A program made the position numbers and the translations under genes. Shown one piece after another: positions 45,410 to 54,932 of a DNA stretch of 64,000 nt. This DNA is from Chersky-299 sp963749535 (GTDB taxonomy: Bacteria; Actinomycetota; Thermoleophilia; RBG-16-64-13). The DNA lies in assembly GCA_963749535.1 (NCBI GenBank), contig CAVVNF010000016.1, forward strand, positions 62,001 through 126,000, given 5' to 3'. The notes under the pieces were generated by a model, which was given only the letters and a program-made list of their open reading frames with translations, searched no databases and was not told the DNA's origin. How positions within the stretch are numbered: the stretch's first letter is position 1; every line of letters begins with the position of its first letter.

Positions 45410-46360
45410 GTGACGACCGAAGCTGTCCTCACATTCGTCGTGGGTCCCGAGGAGGAAGGCGAGCGGCTCGACATCATCCTGGGCCGGCGGCCGGAGATAG
45501 GTAGCCGCTCCCAGGTGGCAGAGTCCATCCGGGCGGGCATGGTGACCGTCGACGGGGTCGTGCGACCCAAGAGCTACCGTCCCGGTGTGGGGCAGAGGAT
45601 CTCCGCCGTGCTTGCCGAGCCGGCAGTGCCGAGTCTCGCGGCGGAGGACGTCGCGCTTCACATCCTGTTTGAAGATGAGTGGTTGCTGGTAGTGGACAAG
45701 CCCGCGGGGATGCCCGTCCACCCGTCCAAAGGCCATGCAGCCGGGACCCTCGTGAACGCTCTCCTGGGCCATGGTCTTGCCGGGGGGGAAGAGTTCCGTC
45801 CGGGAGTAGTCCACCGCCTTGACAAAGACACGAGTGGTCTGCTCGTCGTGGCCAAGTCGGTGGAGACACACCGGAGGCTCGTGGCGATGATGAAGGAGCG
45901 CAAGGTCGACCGGCGGTATCTGGCCCTGGTCCATGGCAGCTTCAGCGTGGACACGGGTACCATCGAGGCTCCGATAGGACGCGATCCGGCAAATCGAAAA
46001 TCGATGGCCGTGGGAGGCGTGGCGGCTCGGGAGGCGCGTACCCATTTTCGCGTACTGGAGCGCCTGGGGGACTTCACTCTGGTGGAGGCTCGCCTGGAGA
46101 CGGGGCGCACCCACCAGATCCGCGTGCATTTTCTGGCCATCGGGCATCCCGTGGTCGGCGACCCCACGTACGCTCGCCGGGATTCGCTGGGGATCGGACG
46201 GCAGTTCCTGCACAGCTATCGCCTCGGCTTCTCCCACCCCATGACCGGCGATTCCCTGGACTTCGAAGCCCCTCTGCCACCTGATCTGGCCAAGGCCCTC
46301 GACGCGCTTCGGCGGCGGATGGCCGGCCTGGCAGCAGGAGAAGCCGCTGCTGCCGAGTAA
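45410..46360 (+). CDS. rluD: 23S rRNA pseudouridine synthase, RluD family
   Basis: An N-terminal S4-like domain (residues 15-75) precedes the pseudouridine synthase core with the catalytic motif HRLDKDTSGLLVVAKS. DKPAGMPVHPSKGH, RRYLALVHG, RLETGRTHQIRVH and HPVVGDPTY are also present. The family modifies uridines of 23S rRNA helix 69; exact target sites cannot be told from sequence. The start is GTG 45410 and the length 316 residues. Confidence 0.94.
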   Translation: MTTEAVLTFVVGPEEEGERLDIILGRRPEIGSRSQVAESIRAGMVTVDGVVRPKSYRPGVGQRISAVLAEPAVPSLAAEDVALHILFEDEWLLVVDKPAGMPVHPSKGHAAGTLVNALLGHGLAGGEEFRPGVVHRLDKDTSGLLVVAKSVETHRRLVAMMKERKVDRRYLALVHGSFSVDTGTIEAPIGRDPANRKSMAVGGVAAREARTHFRVLERLGDFTLVEARLETGRTHQIRVHFLAIGHPVVGDPTYARRDSLGIGRQFLHSYRLGFSHPMTGDSLDFEAPLPPDLAKALDALRRRMAGLAAGEAAAAE

Positions 46361-46394
46361 TACCCGAAGTAAGTGGTGGGTCGGCGAATGCCGA

Positions 46395-46430
46395 GTGCCC
46401 CGAGACACTACGGGGTCTTCGGGGCGGCAC
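46395..46430 (+). promoter_or_regulatory. Strong stem-loop in the heliorhodopsin leader
   Basis: GTGC-CCCGA-GAC (from 46395) pairs with GTCTTCGGGGCGGCAC (to 46430), giving about 12 bp with small bulges, loop ACTACGGG. It ends just before the GAGGGAGGG ribosome binding region of the heliorhodopsin gene. It could be an attenuator, an mRNA stabiliser or the rluD terminator; no U tract follows. Confidence 0.45.
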
Positions 46431-46445
46431 GAGGGAGGGCTGACG

Positions 46446-47231
46446 ATGAATGTGCAGGCGATCACAGTATCGAGGGAGGCGAGGTTCCGGCGCTTGAGGC
46501 TGTGGAACCTGGTGGCGGGCGTGTTCCATCTGGCGCAGGCTATCGTCATGGTGTTGATCTCCGAGTCCGCCAGCCTTGCGGTGACCACCATGTATTCGAA
46601 GTACACCGGCGGGAAGCCGGAGCCGCTCCTGAAGACGATCGCGCATCCGCGCATCGGCATAATGGTCTCGTTGTTCCTATTCATGTCTGCCATCTCGCAC
46701 TTCGCCATCTCGACTCCCGGCGGGTACGAGTGGTATGTGCGCAATCTCAAGCAGCATGTCAATTACGCCCGCTGGATCGAATACGCCTTCAGCGCGTCGT
46801 GGATGATCGTGATCATAGCCATGATCACCGGGATGTCCGATCTCTCGAGCCTTCTGCTCATTGGGTTTCTCAACATGACCATGCTGCTGTTCGGGCTGCT
46901 CATGGAGCGCTTCAACAAGGCCAACGAGAAAGTGGACTGGCTGCCGTTCTATTTCGGTTGCCTCGGGTGGATAGTGCCCTGGGCCACGATCGCCCTCTTC
47001 GTCGCCGGGGCCAACGGCACGGGCGGCGGGAAGGTGCCCGGTTTCGTCTACGGGATCATGGCCTCACTGTTCGTGTTCTTCAGCATCTTTGCGCTGAACA
47101 TGGTGCTGCAGTACAAGCGCGTCGGAAAGTGGCGCGACTATCTATATGGGGAGAAGGTTTACATCGTGCTCAGTCTGACGGCCAAGGCTCTGCTGGCGTG
47201 GCAGGTCTTCTCGGCCGTTCTTCGGGGCTAG
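46446..47231 (+). CDS. Heliorhodopsin
   Basis: A 261-residue, seven-helix retinal protein of the heliorhodopsin family, which has inverted topology compared with type 1 rhodopsins and is not an ion pump in the members studied. Family residues are all visible: GVFHLAQ (His28), ISHFAIS (His85), RWIEYAFSASWM with the counterion Glu112, LPFYFGCLGWIVPW, VPGFVYGI, and the last helix SLTAKALLAWQVFS with the retinal Lys247. ATG 46446 is chosen with GAGGGAGGG upstream; GTG 46395 is in frame but lies in the leader hairpin. It follows rluD by 85 nt and may be cotranscribed. No carotenoid or retinal genes are in the window, so the chromophore source is unknown. Confidence 0.96.
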   Translation: MNVQAITVSREARFRRLRLWNLVAGVFHLAQAIVMVLISESASLAVTTMYSKYTGGKPEPLLKTIAHPRIGIMVSLFLFMSAISHFAISTPGGYEWYVRNLKQHVNYARWIEYAFSASWMIVIIAMITGMSDLSSLLLIGFLNMTMLLFGLLMERFNKANEKVDWLPFYFGCLGWIVPWATIALFVAGANGTGGGKVPGFVYGIMASLFVFFSIFALNMVLQYKRVGKWRDYLYGEKVYIVLSLTAKALLAWQVFSAVLRG

Positions 47232-47247
47232 AAGGCTGCCGAAGAAC
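47217..47247 (+). terminator. Nine-bp perfect hairpin at the heliorhodopsin stop codon
   Basis: GTTCTTCGG (47217-47225) and CCGAAGAAC (47239-47247) form a perfect 9-bp stem around a 13-nt loop that contains the stop codon TAG 47229-47231. No U tract follows, so it may protect the mRNA 3' end or act as a weak terminator. Confidence 0.5.
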
Positions 47248-47392
47248 AGCGCCCCGGCCGACAGAAGCGCACTGGGCGGCACGATAGCACGTCCTCGGTC
47301 GCGTCAATAGCGCTGCTATTCACACTTCCTGCGTCCTTCTCTCGCGCGTACCCATCGGGCTCTGGCGGCGAGGCGCCATTCTTCAGCAGCCT

Positions 47393-47436
47393 GCAAGCCG
47401 CAAGTCTGCGGCGGGCGAAGCCCGTTCGAGGCTTGC
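47393..47436. other. Nested inverted repeats in the intergenic region
   Basis: GCAAGC (47393-47398) and GCTTGC (47431-47436) enclose two small hairpins, CGCA-AGTC-TGCG (47399-47410) and CGGGC-GAA-GCCCG (47412-47424). The rest of 47248-47456 holds no gene or recognisable site. Confidence 0.3.
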
Positions 47437-47456
47437 GCACCACGGCGAGTGCGGCG

Positions 47457-47702
47457 TCAGCCTCGCTCCCGGGCGAGGTCGAACAGCCTGCACACCGTCG
47501 TATCGCTGTCGCTGCGCACCGTCGTATCGCGGTCGCGCAGGTAAGCTTGAACTCCTATGCCGACGGGTGGATACCCTCGAAACTCGTCCTCCTGCAGCAG
47601 TTCTGCGAACACCTCGTGGGTAAGGCCCCGCAAACTGGAGTGGAAGTCACGCATCGTCCGTTCGACCGGTCTCGGCTGCCACGCACCCCGGTTGAGGAGT
47701 CT
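47457..47702 (-). pseudogene. Proline-dehydrogenase-like gene remnant
   Basis: On the - strand one open stretch encodes LTHEVFAELLQEDEFRGY, then PVGIGVQAYLRDRD and CRLFDLARERG. This matches the order and spacing of the proline dehydrogenase segment around its QAYL motif. It stops at 47457, and the upstream part (47555-47800) continues only in other frames with no catalytic motifs. An in-frame 24-bp duplication interrupts it. The full enzyme needs about 300 residues, so this is a decayed fragment. The match is by eye, and a chance resemblance cannot be excluded. The + strand open frame over the same bases looks like a shadow. Confidence 0.4.
47493..47540. repeat. Two-copy 24-bp tandem repeat
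   Basis: CACCGTCGTATCGC occurs at 47493 and again at 47517, and the whole 24-bp unit is duplicated with few mismatches. Read on the - strand it repeats eight codons (DTTVRS/DTTVCR) inside the proline-dehydrogenase-like remnant, so it looks like a recent in-frame slippage duplication. Confidence 0.7.
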
Positions 47703-47869
47703 GGGCGTTGCCGGCCGAGAGCCACGAAGAGTCTTTTACCGATCTCCCGTGTCGCGGTCTCTATGGACACCGAGCCTGTGTCAGCCTCTACCATCTTCCC
47801 CTCCAGCTACGTTACCGGTTCTTGGTACCCGGAGGGGGGAGAAGGGCAACGTGCTAGACTTTCGCAATC

Positions 47870-48601
47870 GTGGAAGAAACCGGGCTAAAACCACACCCTG
47901 AGGCCGGTCCATCGGGCTCGGGCCCTGGGCCGGCTGACCCCGAAGGTGGTACTCGCTCGATCGCGTTTTTCGACCTGGACGGCACCCTCGTTCTCGGACA
48001 GACTCAGCTCCTCCTCGTGCTTTTCCTACGCAAGCAGAGGCTGCTCGGCCTGGTCTTCCTGCTCGGCACGGGCCTTTGGTTCGCCGCATACAAGGCACGG
48101 CTGGTCAGGGTCACGCAGGAGGCTAGGGAAAGAGGCGCGAGCATCTTTGCGGGACTTTCACAGGCTCGCGTTGCCGGTTTGATGACCCAGTTTGTGGGAG
48201 AGATCCTGGCTCCCCGTTTGAACCCCAAGGCCGTGGCGGCCTTGAGAGGTCATCAGGCACGGGGCGACTACGTGGTCGTGGTCTCCGCGGCACTCGAGCC
48301 GGTGGTCAAGGCACTCTGCGAGAGCCTCGGGGTGGTCGAGTACATTGGGGCTCCCTGTCAGGCCAAGGACGGCCGGTATACCGGGCTGCTGGATGGTCCG
48401 ATGCCGTACGGCGAGGAAAAGGCGAGGCTCGCCCTTGCATTCGCCGAGCGGTGGACGGTGAACACGGCGGACTGCTGGGCGTACGGCGACCACGAGACGG
48501 ATCTGCCGCTACTCCGCAGTGTTGGCCATGCGGTGGCGGTGCATCCGAAACCCGGATTGCTTGAGGCGGCCGAAGAAGCAGGCTGGCCCATTCTCACGTA
48601 G
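47870..48601 (+). CDS. HAD-IB family phosphatase
   Basis: The 243-residue protein carries the HAD motifs FFDLDGTL (I), VVVSAALEP (II region), EEKARLALA (Lys, III) and AYGDHETDLPLL (IV), the HAD-IB/SerB-like subtype. A long hydrophobic cap insertion follows motif I (QLLLVLFLRKQRLLGLVFLL), which may sit in or on the membrane. The substrate is not known. GTG 47870 is the likely start; the first ~25 residues are Gly/Pro-rich. It precedes the pentose phosphate genes by 33 nt. Confidence 0.85.
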   Translation: MEETGLKPHPEAGPSGSGPGPADPEGGTRSIAFFDLDGTLVLGQTQLLLVLFLRKQRLLGLVFLLGTGLWFAAYKARLVRVTQEARERGASIFAGLSQARVAGLMTQFVGEILAPRLNPKAVAALRGHQARGDYVVVVSAALEPVVKALCESLGVVEYIGAPCQAKDGRYTGLLDGPMPYGEEKARLALAFAERWTVNTADCWAYGDHETDLPLLRSVGHAVAVHPKPGLLEAAEEAGWPILT

Positions 48602-48634
48602 ATCCTCTGGTCCACGCCTTAAGGAGGCACGCAG

Positions 48635-50676
48635 ATGGCAGACGTATTCCCCGATGATCTTGCTCAGGGTTGGGACCTGGACGACCTGGCGGTCGCCACG
48701 CTCCGTACGCTGTCCATCGATGGCGTGCAGCGGGCGAACTCGGGCCACCCAGGCATGCCGCTCGGCGCCGCTCCGATGGCCCACGTCTTGTGGAGCAGGC
48801 ATCTTCGCTTCGACCCGAAGGATGTTTCGTGGCCCGACCGCGACCGCTTCATCCTCAGCGCCGGGCACGGCTCGATGCTTCTGTATTCCTTGCTACATCT
48901 CGCGGGATTCGGCCTGACGATAGAGGAGCTCGAGAACTTTCGGCAGTGGGGTAGCCGCACTCCGGGACATCCAGAGTACGGCCACACGCCTGGTGTGGAG
49001 ACGACGACCGGGCCGCTCGGCGCCGGCTTTGCCAATGGGGTGGGCATGGCTATCGCCGAGGCTTTCCTGGCGGCGACGTTCAACCGCCCCGGGTTCCCGC
49101 TGGTCGACCACCGGACGTTCGCCATCGTCGGAGACGGCGATCTCATGGAGGGGATCGCGTCCGAGGCGGCATCGCTCGCAGGGCACCTGGGGCTAGGAAA
49201 GCTCATCTACCTATATGACAACAACCACATCTCCATCGAGGGCAGTACGGACCTCGCTTTCTCCGAAGATGTCGCGCTGCGTTTTCAAGCGTACGACTGG
49301 CAGGTGATAGACGTCGCCGACGGCAACGATCTGAGGGGCATCGACGAGGCCATCAAGGCCGCGTGCAACGAGACCGCCAAGCCCTCGCTCGTCATGGTGC
49401 GGACGGTGATCGGCTGCGGCAGCCCCAACAAGGCTGGGAAAGCCGACTGTCACGGCTCGCCGCTGGGCACGGACGAGGTCAAACTCACGAAGGAGGCGCT
49501 CGGCTGGCCTGCCGACCTCTTCTTTGCGGTGCCCGAACGGGTGCGGCAGCAGTATGCCGCGGTGGCCGGCAGGGGAGGCGCGGCCCGGGAGGCGTGGGGC
49601 AAGCTCTTGTGGGATTACGAGAGGGAGCACCCTGACTTGGCCTCGCAGTGGAAGGCGGCGCTGGCGGGCGAGCTGCCCGACGGCTGGGAGAGCCTGCTGC
49701 CCCGTTTCAAAGCCGGGGAGAAAGTCGCGACCCGCTCCGCGTCCGGTAAGGTGCTCAACGCGGTGGCCGCGGCGATTCCCACGCTGATAGGCGGTTCTGC
49801 CGACCTGGCGCCTTCGAATAACACCTACCTGGCCGGTCTGGGAGATTTCGAGCGAGGCAACCCGGCGGGTAGGAACCTCCGCTTCGGCGTGAGGGAGCAC
49901 GGGATGGCCGGAATATTGAACGGCATGGCGGTCCACGGCGGGGTTTTCGCTTACGGCGGCACCTTCTTCGTATTCGCAGACTACATGCGGCCGGCGATCC
50001 GGCTTGCTGCTCTCTCCAAGGTCCCCGTGACCTTCGTACTGACGCATGACAGCATCGGACTCGGTGAGGACGGCCCGACTCATCAACCCATCGAGCATCT
50101 GGCGTCCTTGCGGGCGATCCCGGGCTTGCTGGTGATCCGCCCGAGCGACGCCGCGGAAACCTGCGTGGCCTGGCAGGTCGCCCTCCAGCAACGGCATGCG
50201 CCGGTGGCATTGGTCCTCACCAGGCAGAACGTGCCCGTGCTGGACCGCTCGGTATTGGCTCCGGCCGAAAGCTTGCTCAGGGGCGGGTACGTGCTGCAGG
50301 ATGCCACCCTCGGGGCATCCGGACGTGATCCTCATCGGCACCGGATCTGAGGTGCAGCTTGCCCTTGAAGCGGCAGCGGACCTGGCCGGCGACGGCATAT
50401 CGGCCCGTGTGGTGGCTCTGCCCTGTTGGGAGCTCTTCGAGGCCCAAGAATCGGCATATCGGCAACGCCGTGCTTCCGCCGGCGGTGAAGGCCCGGGTGG
50501 CGGTAGAGGCGGCATCATCTTTCGGCTGGGAGAGATATGTGGGACATGAGGGTATAACCGTCGGGATCGACCGGTTTGGGGCATCCGCTCCAGCGGACGT
50601 CCTTTACCGGGAGTTCGGCATCACCTCTGACGTGGTCGCGGCAAGTGCGCGTCGGCTGGTGAAGCGAAACTCTTAG
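48635..50676 (+). CDS. tkt: Transketolase, frame-disrupted
   Basis: Transketolase moves two-carbon units between sugar phosphates in the non-oxidative pentose phosphate pathway, using thiamine diphosphate. Present are DGVQRANSGHPGMPLG, GPLGAGFANGVGMA, the TPP motif GDGDLMEGI...YDNNHISIEG, FGVREHGMAG, THDSIGLGEDGPTHQP and VPVLDRS. Two +1 shifts occur, near 50318 (CGGGGCATCC, before HPDVILIGTGSE) and near 50464 (TCGGCAACGCC, before NAVLPPAVK). Corrected length is about 680 residues. AAGGAGG precedes ATG 48635. It heads the tkt-tal-zwf-opcA-pgl operon. Confidence 0.95.
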
Positions 50677-50753
50677 CGGACTGCGCGGGCGGATGCAGGC
50701 CGTGAACGGCCGGCATCCGCCCCACATCACGTGGGCACAGAAAGGGGCGGGTG

Positions 50754-51923
50754 ATGAGCAGCAACCCCCTGGTACAGCTCGGAGAGCTCGGCCAGAGCGT
50801 CTGGTACGACGACATCGGGCGGGATCTCATCTTGTCCGGCAAACTCAAGTCTCTCATTGAGGAAGACGGCGTGGTGGGCCTCACGTCCAACCCCACCATC
50901 TTCTTCAGGGCCATCACGAAGGGAACTGCTTACGATGCCGCGATGCGCCGCATGGCCGAGGCGGGAGCAGCAACGGGCGATATCCTCGAGAGTCTCATGG
51001 TCGAGGACATCCGGCTCGTGGCCGAGGAGTTGCGGCCGGTCCACGAGCGCACCAGATCGCTGGACGGCTGGGTCAGCATCGAGGTAGCACCAGCGTTCGC
51101 CCACGACACCCAGGGGACGATCTCTGAGGTCAAGAGGGTGAGGGCGCTCGTGGACCGGCCGAACGTCTTCGTCAAAGTGCCGGCCACCGCGGAGGGCGTT
51201 GGGGCCATCGGGGAACTCACCGGGCAGGGATACTCGATCAACGTGACGCTCATCTTCTCGTTGGAGCGCTACGCGGAAGTCATGGAAGCCTATCTGTCGG
51301 GGCTGGAGTTGCTTGCCGCCAGGAAGGCCGCCGGGGAGGAGTTGCCCGACCTGAGCGAGGTGCATAGCGTTGCGAGCTTCTTCGTCAGCAGGGTGGACAC
51401 GCTGATCGACAAGCTACTGAACGAGAAGAGCGTCTCCGAGCCGGGAGCATCTGGGCCGAGGGCGTCCAGTCTGGCCTCGCTACGCGGGAAAGCTGCCGTT
51501 GCAAACGCGAAGATGGCGTACGAAAGGTTCAGGGCCACTTTTGCCGGGCCGCGGTGGGAGGCTCTCCGGTCGCGGGGGGCGAACCTGCAGCGTCCTCTGT
51601 GGGCGAGCACCAGCACGAAGAACCCGGCCTACAGTGACATCCTGTACGTTCAGGAGCTCATCGGTCGGGACACGGTGAACACCATGCCGTTGTCGACAAT
51701 CGAGGCCTTTCGGGATCACGGGCGCCCAGCGGAAACGATCACTTCAGGAGTGGAGGAGGCCCGCGCGGGCCTGACCGCCCTCGAAGCCGAAGGAATCAGC
51801 ATGGCGGACGTCACCGCCCAGCTCGAAGCGGAGGGAGTCCTGGCCTTCGCGGATTCCTTCGAGGCGCTCTATATCGCTGTAGACCAAAAGCGCGCCGCGT
51901 TTCTCGGGCAGGATCGCGTTTGA
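50754..51923 (+). CDS. tal: Transaldolase, actinobacterial type
   Basis: Transaldolase transfers a dihydroxyacetone unit between sugar phosphates. At 389 residues it belongs to the long subfamily of actinobacteria. Motifs are VVGLTSNPTIFFRAI, VSIEVAPAFAHDT, VFVKVPATAEGV and WASTSTKNPAYSD with the Schiff-base Lys289. AAAGGGG lies upstream of ATG 50754. An insert near 215-245 is longer than usual. Confidence 0.95.
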   Translation: MSSNPLVQLGELGQSVWYDDIGRDLILSGKLKSLIEEDGVVGLTSNPTIFFRAITKGTAYDAAMRRMAEAGAATGDILESLMVEDIRLVAEELRPVHERTRSLDGWVSIEVAPAFAHDTQGTISEVKRVRALVDRPNVFVKVPATAEGVGAIGELTGQGYSINVTLIFSLERYAEVMEAYLSGLELLAARKAAGEELPDLSEVHSVASFFVSRVDTLIDKLLNEKSVSEPGASGPRASSLASLRGKAAVANAKMAYERFRATFAGPRWEALRSRGANLQRPLWASTSTKNPAYSDILYVQELIGRDTVNTMPLSTIEAFRDHGRPAETITSGVEEARAGLTALEAEGISMADVTAQLEAEGVLAFADSFEALYIAVDQKRAAFLGQDRV

Positions 51924-51977
51924 GGTGCGCCGACTGGGCTGACAAAAGGTGTCCCACCGGCCCGCGAGGGAGGGAAC

Positions 51978-53583
51978 GTGGCCGAACTAGTAATTCCCGA
52001 GAATCCCTTTCGTGAGGGGATCGATCTCCGGCGGCTGCCGGAACCTTCGACTCTGGTCATATTCGGCGCTACGGGCGACCTGGCCAAGCGCAAGCTGCTG
52101 CCCTCGCTGTTCATGATGCACCGCCAGGGCGCGCTGCCTTCCGGTTTCTCCATCGTGGGCTTCGGCCGTCGTTCGTGGACGGACCTCGACTTCCGGAACT
52201 ACGTGCGAGAGACGCTGGAGGAGACCCTCGGCGCGCCGCCTTCGGCAGAGAGCTGGTCTGGGTTCGAACAGGCCCTCTTCTTTGCGCGCGGGGAGTTCAC
52301 CGAGCCGGATGCGTACCTCGAACTTGCCCGGGTATTGGCCGAGGTGGATCGTCAGCGCGCTCGTAGTGGCAATCGGCTCTTCTACCTTGCCGTGCCTCCG
52401 AGCGGCTACCCGTTGGTCATCGAGGGCCTGGGGCGAGCGGGTCTGGGAGGCAGGCGCGAGAGAGACGACGACATACGCCGGGAGCCCGGCGGCGCATCAG
52501 GCGGGACGGCCTCGCCGGCCACGAAGGGATGGGCCCGCATAGTCGTGGAGAAGCCGTTCGGCCACGATTCTGCCAGCGCGGCGCAGCTCAACCGGCAGCT
52601 TCAGGCCTGGTTCCGAGAGGACCAGATCTTCCGCATCGACCACTACCTCGGCAAGGAGACCGTCCAGAACATCCTCGTCTTCCGGCTGGCGAACGGCATC
52701 TTCGAGCCGGTGTGGAACCGGAACAACGTGGATCATGTGCAGATCACCGTTGCGGAGGATCTCGGGGTGCAGAGCAGGGGTCCTTACTTCGAGGAGACCG
52801 GCACGCTTCGCGACATGGTGCAGAACCACGTGCTGCAACTCCTCGCCCTCGTCGCTATGGAGCCGCCGACCTCGTTCGCGGCGAACGCCGTCCGGGACGA
52901 GAGGGCCAAGGTCTTGGGTGCGCTCCAACCTCTACGGGGGACGGCCGTGGACACGGACGTGGTCCGGGGGCAATACACGTCGGGGTTCATCGGTGGCGAT
53001 CCTGTTGCCGGTTATCGGGAAGAGAGGGGAGTCTCGCACGAATCCCGTACGGAGACTTTCGTGGCCCTCCGGCTGTTCATCGACAGTTGGCGCTGGGCCG
53101 GGGTTCCCTTCTATCTGCGCGCCGGCAAGCGCATGCCTAGGCGGGCGACCGAGATCGCGATCCAATTCAAGCGGCCGCCGCTGCTGTTGTTCGGAGACGA
53201 CCCCTCGCGGGAGCCCGAGCCCAACGTCCTGGCGATGAACATCCAGCCTGACGAGGGGATAACTCTGAAGGTGGGATCGAAGCTCCCCGGGCCCGACGAT
53301 CGACATCCATCCGGTAAACATGGATTTCCGCTACGGGACCTCCTTTGGCCGCCGTTCTCCGGAAGCATACGAGCGGCTGCTCCTGGACAGCCTGCTTGGG
53401 GACGCCACTCTCTTCAGCCGGGAGGACAGCGTGGAGGAGGCCTGGCGTTTCATCGACGGGATAGAGGAGAGGTGGCGCGACGAGCGCGCAGCCCCACTGG
53501 CTTTCTATGAGGCAGGTTCTTGGGGACCGAAAGAGGCGGCGGACCTCATGGCCGGCGGCGGCCGCGCGTGGAGAAGGCCGTGA
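51978..53583 (+). CDS. zwf: Glucose-6-phosphate dehydrogenase, frame-disrupted
   Basis: Zwf oxidises glucose-6-phosphate to the lactone with NADP, the entry of the oxidative pentose phosphate pathway. Motifs are IFGATGDLAKRKLLPSL (nucleotide binding), VVEKPFGHDSASA and RIDHYLGKETVQNI, the active-site signature. RAGKRMPRRATEI is also present. A single +1 C near 53289 (CTCCCCGGG) breaks the frame before TIDIHPVNMDF; correction gives about 535 residues. An Arg/Gly-rich insert near residue 165-180 is unusual. The start is GTG 51978. The last codons overlap opcA. Confidence 0.94.
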
Positions 53584-54924
53584 TCGTCGGCAACGGAAAG
53601 GTGATGAGCGCCATTCAGGGCCGCACCGTGCCTCTGCGTGACGCCGAGCGCGAGTTGCGTCGAGCGTGGATGGGCGCCGACGAAGAGGTGCGGCATGCCC
53701 GGGGCCAGGGCATGCTGCGTCTGCGCGAGATCAATCTCGTGGTCTGGGTGGATCGGGAAGGCGATGCTGCGGCGGCGCGTGCCACCGCCGCCCGGGTCAT
53801 GCGCGTGCACCCGGGCCGGGTCATCGTCTTGGCGCCCCGGGAAGTGGCCGGCCCGTCTTCTTTTGGCACCGCTGGGAGCCGAGGACCCGGACCGTGAGCC
53901 GAGCGCGTTCATCAGCACCGCCTGCCTGCGGGACGAGGAGTCGGGTAGACAGATCTGTTCCGAGGAAGTCGTCATATGCGGCACCGGAGAGCCCAAGGCT
54001 TTGCAGGCCGCGGTCCTCCAATTGCTGGTGCCCGATCTACCGGTAGTCACCTGGTGGCTCGGGGACGTCGGGCCGTCGGTCTCGCGGCTGGGCTGGTTGG
54101 TCGACGCCTCCGACCGGGTGGTAGTGGATGCCCAGTCGTTTTCCGACCCGGCGCAGGGGATGCAGGTGCTGAGCAAGATGCTTGCGGCAAGCCGAGAGAC
54201 TGCTCGTCCCGCTTTGACCGACCTGAGCTGGCTGAGGGCCGCCCCCTGGCGAACGCTCATCGCGGAGTTGTTCGAGGCACCCGAGAGGCGTCTACTGCTG
54301 GGCGATATCGACCGCGTTGTGGTAGAGCACGACTCAGCTCTGCCGCAGGCCTTGCTGTTCGGAGCGTGGTTCGGCTCTCGACTCGGGTTCGACCGTGCCG
54401 GGGGAGACTGGTGGCGAGAGAAAGAAGCTTGGCGGGTGCGGCTGAGCCCCCGGACCGAGCATCAGCGGGTCGGGGATGACAGAAGAGGGAACGAGCAGAA
54501 CGCTGGGACCACGGGTCCTCCGGAGAGGCGAACCGGGTACGGGCCGTCGCCGGCCGGCCTGGCATCTGATCTTGGCCGTTCCCTGGTCTTGGAATTGCGT
54601 CGGGCGGCGAGAGGTACCGAGGCCGCTCCGGGGATGGTTGGAGTCAGTGTTCACACGAACAGACCGGCGCCCGTCGAGGACTTCGAGGGCGCTCAGACTA
54701 TATATCTGCGCCGTTGGCCGCACAGCTACTCGTGCGTCGCATGCGCAGGGGGCGATGCGGCCGATTCCACCCTTAAGGGTCTCGAGCTGCCACCTGATGA
54801 GGATTGGGCGTTGCTGTCAGCCGCTATCGAAAGCCGGGCTCGCGACAGGCTCTTCGAGGAAGCCGCACGCGTCGCGGGAGAGCTTGCGTCCCTGCCTGGC
54901 GCTGACGGACCACGAGAGGAATAG
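53568..54924 (+). CDS. opcA: OpcA, G6PDH assembly protein, frame-disrupted
   Basis: OpcA stabilises or allosterically tunes glucose-6-phosphate dehydrogenase and is typical of actinobacteria and cyanobacteria. Visible are LREINLVVWVDRE, VMRVHPGRVIVL, LLVPDLPVVTWWLGD, the conserved LSWLRAAPWR segment and VQAKL-type C-terminal beta strands (GVSVHTNRPAPVEDF). One +1 C near 53852 (GGCCGGCCCGTC) separates REVAG from RLLLAPLGAE. GTG 53568 overlaps zwf; GTG 53580 and ATG 53604 are alternatives. Confidence 0.88.
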
Positions 54925-54932
54925 GAGCCGTT

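Noticed and set aside
47493..47540. CRISPR-like repeat.
   Set aside because: Only two adjacent copies, without spacers; a tandem duplication that preserves the - strand frame.
47433..47888. A 151-codon + strand open frame between the heliorhodopsin and the HAD phosphatase.
   Set aside because: No ribosome binding site, odd composition, no motif, and it lies opposite the proline-dehydrogenase-like remnant.
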